Part shown: piece after piece, positions 57,830 through 64,000 of the stretch
Layout of the letters: the number at the start of each line of letters is the position of its first letter
Numbering within the stretch: the first letter of the stretch is position 1
Source: Glossina fuscipes
Lineage: Eukaryota > Arthropoda > Insecta > Diptera > Glossinidae
Direction: 5' to 3'
NCBI RefSeq assembly: GCF_014805625.2
Contig: NW_023998507.1
Span: forward strand, 1 to 64,000
DNA length: 64,000 nucleotides
Translations under genes and position numbers: made by a program
The notes under the pieces: generated by a model
What the model was told of the DNA's origin: nothing
Databases searched by the model: none
Seen by the model: only the letters and a program-made list of their open reading frames with translations

Positions 57830-58795
57830 AAAATGGAAACAATCAACTCAACGACCCTTCACCCGATCGAAGTATCACCTCTGTTACTTTGGATTAACGT
57901 TTCAAATTTTGGTATGCAGTTTTACAAAAATGACGTAATGATTGCTGGCTATCCTTTGGATTTTTTCAAAATATTTACGGAAACACAATGCCGTTATAGC
58001 ACTTACGATCGAGAAATACAAGCAGTATATTCTGGACTTAAGCATCTTCAGCACTTCTGCAATAACTATGCAAATCGCAAAACCTCCCGCGTTGGCTTTC
58101 TGCTAAAAATTCAACAAAGCTTTGCCAAGGCAACTACGTCAACGTTAGATAGGCCATATGAAAAAATTATACAGCAGCTGACTTTCTAAAGAATAGAAAC
58201 TACTTCTATATCAAAAAATATTGTTTACGAGTCATTGAATGAATTGAAAAGAATCTAATTAAGACTTAAAAAATATACTTCAATGCTCATCAAACACTTT
58301 TTTTTAGAGAAAATCAAACTTAAACTTCGACTTTGCGATTGCGGTATATCTGTTATTTGTCTGCACATAAACACATCACGTAGACATCATTGGTACTGCC
58401 TTTCTCAGAAAATTTCCGATATTGTCTTATACAGATTCACAAAATGGCTGGACTTTAGGAGATATTATTGCTGAATGGTGGTAACATTTTCCTTCATGGT
58501 TGCATTTCTAGATTTGGTATACCAACCTAAACTGCAACTGATCAAAGCCGAGAGTGTGAGTCGTCTCTATTGCAAGAACTCTCAGAGCGGTTGATTCCAA
58601 AACCGTCCACACAACATATCACCCTCAAAGTAACGGTTAAAGTGACGTAAGGCATCGAACTGTGAAAAATGCTTTTAAATGACACACTGCTACAAAATAG
58701 ACAGATGTTTGGAATATTGTGCAAATTGATGCAATCAGCAAAACGGGCACAGACTTGAACGGACGTGCACTCGAGCAAATTACATTAGGGGTAAG
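57830..58795 (+). pseudogene. Ty3/Gypsy pol relic (RNase H and integrase)
   Basis: The open frame at 57830-58189 gives LLLWINVSNFGMQFYKNDVM and then PLDFFKIFTETQCRYSTYDR followed by EIQAVYSGLKHLQHF. This is the RNase H domain of a Ty3/Gypsy element ('l..tDASn.g.GavL....g...PL.FfS.kLt.tq.rYSTYDREllAvy..lkHf'); the catalytic Asp of TDAS is lost (INVS). After a gap the integrase core is visible in mixed frames: HVDIIG, YTDSQNGW, SRFGIP, TATDQSRECESSLLQELSER and TTYHPQSNG. The wording is nearer the CsRn1-type group than the 412-like element that starts 370 bp downstream, so these are two different elements. Described only in its decayed state. Confidence 0.72.
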
Positions 58796-59160
58796 CCAAT
58801 ATTTATGATCATATTGGTTCTGCTAAACCGGCAGAGGAGCGTCGGCATGCTCTTATAAGTATCTATAAAGACGAAGAACTAACTTACATAATTGATTTAC
58901 TGAAACCATTGACTATAAATAATTTGCTGCTTTGAAAGCAAGAAATACTGTGCTTAAAAAAAAGAATAAATTGACGGTATTGTTAATGCGAACTGATCAT
59001 GTTGACAAATTTAGACCACTGATTTCAGCGATGAACAGAAAAAAAAAAAACAACAGTAGACATGATCAGAAAGTTGCTACTCGAAAAGCTAGCACCCCAT
59101 GTTAACTCTAAACTTTGATTTAATATTAAAGTTGTTCATCAGCATAATTTTATAAATGAA

Positions 59161-59164
59161 ATAG
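59161..59164. repeat. probable 4-bp target-site duplication of the LTR element
   Basis: 'atag' precedes the LTR start. Its partner would lie beyond 64000, so it is unverified. Confidence 0.4.
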
Positions 59165-59240
59165 TGTAGCATTATCGATTTATCGCACTCTACCACTTTA
59201 TCAATAACTTATGCTGAGTTTACACTTTATAATATTTTCT

Positions 59241-59390
59241 CACAATGCAAAACTAGCGATAACCTAGTTAAGATCAGTTCTACACATTTCAACATAATGC
59301 AATACCAGCAATAATCTAGTTAAGATAACCCAATTTACCTATAACACATATTAGATGCAGCTTTAGTAATAGCCTAGTTTAATTGTACTA
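59241..59390 (+). repeat. ~52-bp tandem repeats in the LTR upstream region
   Basis: Two units beginning 'cacaatgcaa' (59241) and 'cataatgcaa' (59293) each contain 'ctagttaaga' (59264 and 59316). A looser third unit has 'cctagttt' near 59374. They lie just before the TATA box, where LTR enhancers are usual. Confidence 0.65.
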
Positions 59391-59418
59391 TTTTGCTTAA
59401 GTTAGCGTAATAATTTAT

Positions 59419-59426
59419 TATATAAG
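59419..59426 (+). promoter_or_regulatory. TATA box of the LTR
   Basis: 'tatataag', with transcription expected to begin about 25-30 bases downstream. Confidence 0.6.
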
Positions 59427-59525
59427 ATACTGACCACACTTCAGTTAGGTCAGAAGAAATAAATCCAGAAGTAACGTACAAAGTAAAGACAGAAGTAAAC
59501 TAAGAAGAAAAACTAAAAAGTTAAG

Positions 59526-59531
59526 AATAAA
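59526..59531 (+). terminator. polyadenylation signal in the LTR
   Basis: AATAAA about 60 bases before the LTR end; a second AATAAA sits at 59458. Confidence 0.5.
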
Positions 59532-59589
59532 TACTTATATAATTAATAATCTATAAACAAAAGAATCTGTAATAAGTGTTTTCACTACA

Positions 59590-59607
59590 TGGCGACCGTG
59601 ACAGGAC
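59590..59607 (+). other. primer-binding site (tRNA-Arg type)
   Basis: 'tggcgaccgtgacaggac' begins directly after the LTR. Its complement ends in CCA, as a tRNA 3' end does. From memory, 412 and mdg1 use a tRNA-Arg primer with this start. Confidence 0.75.
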
Positions 59608-60675
59608 GCTGGTGGAAAGTTTCTTTTTCACTGGCGTCAAAGATTTTTTCGGAAAAGAAATTTAAAAAAAAAGAAAGGAAAAAAGACTAAACACAAATAT
59701 AAAATTAACAAAAGCTGCTCCATGAACTCGCACAAATAAACATATAAAATAAACACAAAGCAGGATCTATGTTAAGGCCTGGCGAGTCCCAAGTGCTTTA
59801 AATATAAGTGCCTCATACCTCCAGCGCTACTTTTAGTCGCACTTCCCCAAAATTTATATTCGGAGGCCAACATTGAAAAATAAAGGACATTGAAAAAAAA
59901 AAGGGGAAATTTTTGAGTTCTCCAATAATCTAGAAGAATTTAACGGACTAATATAAACTATCTTTATGGGTTCAGCCCAGTTAATATCAAACAAAAAAAA
60001 AAACAATAACGACCTGAGTAAAAACGAAAAGAGAGAGGAAAATTTATATAGTATGAAAATTTGCATGGACCAAAAAAAATCCTAGTTCAGGAAGTGCAAG
60101 TGCAAAGAAAAAATGCATTGATCAATTCAGCACCGAGGATAGTCAAAACTGCCGAAAGTAACCACGAGGGCTCGAGAATACACTGCCTAATCAACCGCAG
60201 GTATAATCTAGCAAATGCAGCAGAGATGCAGATACCTTATAAGTAATTATATTATAATATAACTATTTTTTATATTATTACACTTAATTTATCATCTGCA
60301 AAAGGATAATAAGTGCTTTTAAACAAAATTTTTTTTTAATATATATATAAAGGGTCTAACTTAAGGGAAAATTCTAGATCCCGAATAGGATTATATTAAA
60401 ATAGATATTACACATTATAAAAAAAGAACTATACACAGCAGGCCAACGAGGCACTGAACGTACACTAGCCACATGACCCGTCCACCGCAAGAAACCGATA
60501 TTTCAGAACCCGGCAACGGGCAATCATCCTTCACGCCGATATATTATGAACAAGCCCGTCACAAATGGAAGTGGGATAGAAGTACCCTTAGGTAATTCCC
60601 TCCACGAAACTATAAAACCATATCACCTTACAACAACGAAATCTTCCACTGCCAATATGCCACAAACACTAGTAG

Positions 60676-61425
60676 AGTTCCTCAAGACAGCCTCAAGACT
60701 TCGATGGCAAAATTAAAAATCTCCAAAGCTTCATAGACGCACTAGAATTAGTAGATTCTGTCAAAGAAACGTATAAAGCAGCAGCAGTCTCCCTAGTAAA
60801 AACCAAATTAAAAGGCGCCGCCAGAAATCTAGCAAGTCAAGAGACCACATTGACACAAATAAAGGACACGTTAAAAATTAAAGTAAAAGGAGAATCAGTA
60901 GAGGTTGTGACAGCCAAAATTATGAACCTACAGCAATCAAATAAAACAGCTAACCAATACACAAAAGAGATGGAGGACCTAACAAAGGCCTTGGAAGGAG
61001 CATACATTGCGAATGGACTAACGAACACGCTCGCTGCCAAATATAGCACTCAGCAAGCTATCAAAGCAATGACCCGAAACTGCTCCATAGATAAGGTCAA
61101 ACTAATCATGGAGGCAGGAACCTTCAACAATATGAACGAAGCCATAACAAAGTTCGTAAACAGTTGCACGGAAGCACCCAGCAACTGCAACACAGTTTGT
61201 TATTATAGAAACAAACCAAACGTTCCCACTAACTACCGGGGACGCAACAGAGGACGATATAATTACGGTAATAACTACCAACGCAGGGAATATGCGAACA
61301 TCCGCCCTAGCAACAATAATTACAACAACGGAAATCGGAATAATCGCAATCAAACACGAGTAAGAAATAATAGAAATGTAAGAATAACGCAGTCGGAAAA
61401 CGACCAAACCCCCTTGAGCGAATAA
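60676..61425 (+). pseudogene. gag of the LTR element (5' part damaged)
   Basis: Open frame of about 250 codons from the last in-frame stop (60673) to the TAA at 61423. It includes FDGKIKNLQSFIDALEL, a Gag capsid-type segment, LVKTKLKGAARNLASQ, and a C-terminal tail rich in Asn, Arg, Gly and Tyr (YRGRNRGRYNYGNNYQR, NNNYNNGNRNN), which would bind RNA. No CCHC zinc knuckle is present, as in some Gypsy-group Gags. The first ATG in the frame is at 60850, so the natural start lies upstream, before the 60673 stop; the leader frame from about 60054 is broken. Pol continues in the -1 frame across the gag stop, consistent with -1 frameshifting. Confidence 0.78.
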
Positions 61426-61427
61426 AA

Positions 61428-61738
61428 AAGGTATACTACTTTAACCTCAGTCTGAGTAATTTTATAGAAGTCGAGAATGCAGAAACAAACCGCCCACTAA
61501 CCCTGTTAATAGATACAGGAGCTGACATGTCACTACTAAAATACACACACAACGAATACAATGACATAAACACAACATGCACGACTAACATATCTGGCAT
61601 CGGAAAAGAAACTACTAAATCAATCGGATCTATTCACCTAGACCTGAACATGATTAACTTTCTAGTCCCACACAAATTCCACACAGTATTCGTGAATTTT
61701 CCCATACAGTGTGACCGAATTCTCGGAAGGATTTCATA
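61428..61738 (+). pseudogene. pol: aspartic protease region
   Basis: In the -1 frame relative to gag, the protease active site reads LLIDTGADMSLL, with Asp-Thr-Gly at 61510-61518. The later ILGRIS block resembles the protease C-terminal 'iLGrd'. A stop at 61736-61738 closes the frame; the reading resumes in another frame at about 61860. The enzyme would cut the Gag-Pol polyprotein. Confidence 0.78.
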
Positions 61739-61859
61739 AAAAAATATTATTTGCGTTTTGAATTTTCAAAACGCAAAAGATATCCTCACCTTACGGCCCA
61801 GACACTTTCACTCACAAATACAAATTCATTTAACACATTTTTAAAAAGGCACACTCCTA

Positions 61860-62930
61860 TTGCCAGCAAGAGCAGAAGTTATTCGTCTAATACAGCTACC
61901 AACAAAAGAAAGATTAGTTCTAGTACCAAATCAAACACAACACCCAGGAGTACTAGTGGCCAGCACTATTGTAGAAAGCAAAAACGCCTTTATCAGAATT
62001 GTCAACACACCCTTGAATGACGTAGCCGTAAGTAGTAGCGATATTAAATTTGAGTACTTAAATAACTCTGAAATCTTAACAGTGGATTACAGAACGGAAC
62101 AAGAAAAAAAACTAATATTAAACAAATTAAAATTCCCCACAACTTTCAAACAACCACTAATAGACATACGTAAAGAATTCTGCGATATTTTCGGTATTGA
62201 AACCGAACCAATAACTGCAAACAACTTCTATAAATAAAAGCTCAGATTGAACGACAAAACACCTATATATATCACAAACTACCGAATTCCTGAATCACAA
62301 AAATCAAAAATAGATAAACAGGTTACTAAATTAATCAACGACGGAATAGTTGAACCGTCCATATCCGAATATAATAGCCCACTTCTATTAGTACCAAAAA
62401 AATCTCCACCAAACACTAACGAAAAAAGATGGCGGTTAGTAGTGGATTACCGCCAAGTCAACAAGAAATTGTTAGCAGATAAGTTCCCACTTCCAAGAAT
62501 TGAAGATATTCTTGACCAGCTAGGAAGAGCTAAATATTTTTCATGGCTCGATTTAATGTCTGGATTTCATCAAATCGAACTCGAAGAGAAATCACGAAAT
62601 ATAACCTCTTTCCCAACAAGCAATGACTCATAACGCTACACGCGACTCCCGTACGGCTTAAAAATAGCACCAAACTCATTTCAGCGCATGATGACTCTTG
62701 CCTTCTCCGGCCTAAAATCATCGCAAACATTTCTCTACATGGATGATTTAGTAGTAATAGGATGTTCCGAGCAACATATGCTCAAAAATTTAAGAGATGT
62801 GTTCCAGCTATGCAGGCAACACAATTTAAAGCTGAACGCAAAGAAATGTTCTTTCTTCAGGCACGAAGTAATATTTTTAGGCCATAAATGCACTGACAGA
62901 ATACCTCCCGATGATAGCAGATATGATGAA
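61860..62930 (+). pseudogene. pol: reverse transcriptase, interrupted
   Basis: Runs through three frame segments. The first (61860-62236) is the lead-in, ending at a TAA where a Gln codon would fit. The second (62247-62633) holds ITNYRIPESQKSKIDKQVTK, then RWRLVVDYRQVNKK and KYFSWLDLMSGFHQIEL, the palm blocks with the first catalytic Asp, and breaks at a TAA after SNDS. The third (62637-62930) holds RLPYGLKIAPNSFQRMM, the YMDD catalytic block at 62736-62747 and HNLKLNAKKCSFF. Both YMDD Asp residues are intact. The stops and a short missing piece before RLPYGL make it inactive. Confidence 0.85.
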
Positions 62931-63392
62931 AGAGAGTCCCATTCGAATGGACATCAACATGTACTCAGGCATTCGAGCATCTAAAAAATGAATCACTAAA
63001 ACCAACATTACTGCCAGACTTCAAGACTAGACTTGGAAGAATACGATTTTAAGGTAGAGTACATCAAGGGGAAAGATAATCACGTAGCGGACGCCCTATC
63101 CCGCATAACAATTAACGACCTCAAGGATATAAACAACAAAATATATAAGGTAGTAACAAGATCTGCAACGCGGCAGAAAGATAACTGCGCCAAAAAGCGA
63201 CAATTAAGCGAACATAAGAATACGGAGCCCAATGTCTATGAAGTCATTAACAATAATGACGAAAGGAAATTTGTGCAATTAAAATTTGACTCCGACAAAT
63301 GTTGTATGAAACATGGGAGGAAAATAATTGCCAAATTCGATATAAAGGACCAATGGAAAACTCGACTTAGGCCAGTTTTTCTAAAGGCTTGA
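62930..63392 (+). pseudogene. pol: connection and RNase H, mostly deleted
   Basis: After IPPDDSRYD the sequence jumps to the 'PFEWTSTCTQAFEHLKNESL' segment (in a shifted frame), which normally lies about 60 residues later. A second jump leads from TLLPDFKTR straight to LEEYDFKVEYIKGKDNHVAD and ALSRI, the end of RNase H. The catalytic core of RNase H (TDAS to YLYG in intact members) is therefore absent. The open frame from 63033 continues to 63392. Confidence 0.75.
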
Positions 63393-63399
63393 GACAGAA

Positions 63400-64000
63400 G
63401 CCGGTATATTAAAAATGTCAAAATTCAAAGTGTTACCAAGCGAGAGGATTTTCGAATCCATATCGCAAAATCAATTCAAAACAATGGGCAATAAGACATT
63501 GAAATTATAAGAGTAGCGCTACTCCAAAAAGTGACAACCATAGACAAAAATAGTAAGTCCGTAATCAAAAATATTTTAGAAATATATCACAATGACCCAA
63601 TATAAGGGGGTCACACAGGAATCACACGTACCTTTTCGAAAATACGAAGGTACTATTACTGGCCACAAATGACAAGAACAATAGCTAAGCATGTCAAAGG
63701 TTGTTCACCATGCCAAAAGGCTAAAATCACAACACATACCAAAACTTCTACGATCCTAACACCAACACCAGCAAATGCTTTTGACACAGTTGTAGTTGAC
63801 ACCATCGGCCCATTACCAAAGGCGGAAAAAGGCAGCGAATATGTGATAACACTAATCTGCGACCTTACCAAATATTTAGTAACAATTCCGGTCACAGATA
63901 AAAGTGCTAAAACCGTAGCAAAGGCAATCTTCGAAAATTTCATACTAAACCACGGACCCATGAAAACACAATGTAACATCAACAGCCCACCATCATCAGA
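63400..64000 (+). pseudogene. pol: integrase, cut by the window edge
   Basis: The zinc finger is readable as H...GGHTGITRTFSKIRRYYY, WPQMTRTIAKHVKGCSPCQK, with a TAA between the first and second His. The core begins with DTVVVDTIGPLPKAEKG (first catalytic Asp), then VITLICDLTKYLVTIPV, and KSAKTVAKAIFENFILNHGP. The expected second catalytic Asp block just after GPMKT does not follow: the text reads CNINSPPSS instead, so there is a break at about 63970. Confidence 0.75.

Larger units (their letters stand above)
59165..59589 (+). repeat. 5' long terminal repeat
   Basis: Starts TGTAG and ends CTACA, inverted ends as in LTRs. It contains a TATA box (59419-59426), an AATAAA at 59526-59531 (another at 59458-59463) and repeated ~52-bp units upstream of the TATA. 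Length 425 bp. The start was chosen because TGTAG mirrors the CTACA end; another TG at 59100 is less likely. The end is fixed by the primer site that follows directly. Confidence 0.8.
59165..64000 (+). mobile_element. 412/mdg1-like Ty3/Gypsy LTR retrotransposon, 5' part, defective
   Basis: Order in sequence: 5' LTR (59165-59589), primer-binding site immediately after it, leader, gag, protease, reverse transcriptase, the remains of RNase H, and integrase, which is cut by the window edge. Its RNA would be packaged by Gag and copied by Pol, with the DNA inserted by integrase. Several stops, frameshifts and two deletions in pol make this copy unable to act alone. Similarity to 412/mdg1 is judged from memory (primer site, GPLP and LICDLTKY wording in integrase). 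No envelope gene is visible in the window. Confidence 0.88.

Noticed and set aside
59100..59164. LTR start at the TG of 59100
   Set aside because: It does not mirror the CTACA end, whereas TGTAG at 59165 does.
61102..61407. 101-codon minus-strand frame opposite gag
   Set aside because: Shadow of the Asn/Arg-rich gag tail; no independent support.

Overview
This window is AT-rich eukaryotic DNA made almost entirely of transposable-element remains. The set of families (mellifera-type mariner, Jockey-like LINEs, a 412/mdg1-like LTR element, repeats resembling INE-1/DINE-1, a tRNA-derived SINE) points to an insect, most likely a higher fly (Diptera). That assignment is an inference, because no host gene, rRNA or intact tRNA could be recognised. 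Most open frames are short and look like chance frames in AT-rich sequence.

Layout. 1-6 kb: a LINE reverse-transcriptase scrap (minus strand), a relic of a Jockey-type endonuclease near 4.3 kb, and scraps of the dispersed repeat. 6-9 kb: two copies of that repeat and the first SINE copy. 11.6-16.9 kb: a decayed LINE reverse transcriptase, a mariner with perfect 32-bp terminal inverted repeats and a dead, internally deleted transposase, a promoter-like block with hairpins, and a Jockey-like LINE copy. 18.8-25.3 kb: more dispersed repeats, an orphan LINE ORF1 with zinc knuckles, a second mariner relic, and a minus-strand Jockey-like copy with a rearranged 3' side. 26.7-28.5 kb: a pogo/Tigger-like element with a recognisable DNA-binding region and DDE transposase. 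28.5-41 kb is mostly featureless apart from repeat scraps. 41-46.5 kb: further LINE pieces, including an ORF2 running head-on into an inverted ORF1. 46.6-55.8 kb: dispersed repeats, a possible LINE 3' end, the second SINE copy with a perfect 15-bp target duplication, and an LTR-like block. 57.2-64 kb: a LINE C-terminal relic, a dead Ty3/Gypsy pol relic, then the 5' LTR, primer-binding site, gag and broken pol of a 412/mdg1-like element that runs off the end of the window.

Nothing here forms a working pathway. The likely functional link is between autonomous LINEs and the SINE: its 14-15-bp target duplications are what LINE endonuclease/reverse transcriptase insertion produces. No coding element seen is intact. 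The best candidate for a little-described element is the SINE family. All identifications come from reading motifs by eye, without database comparison.
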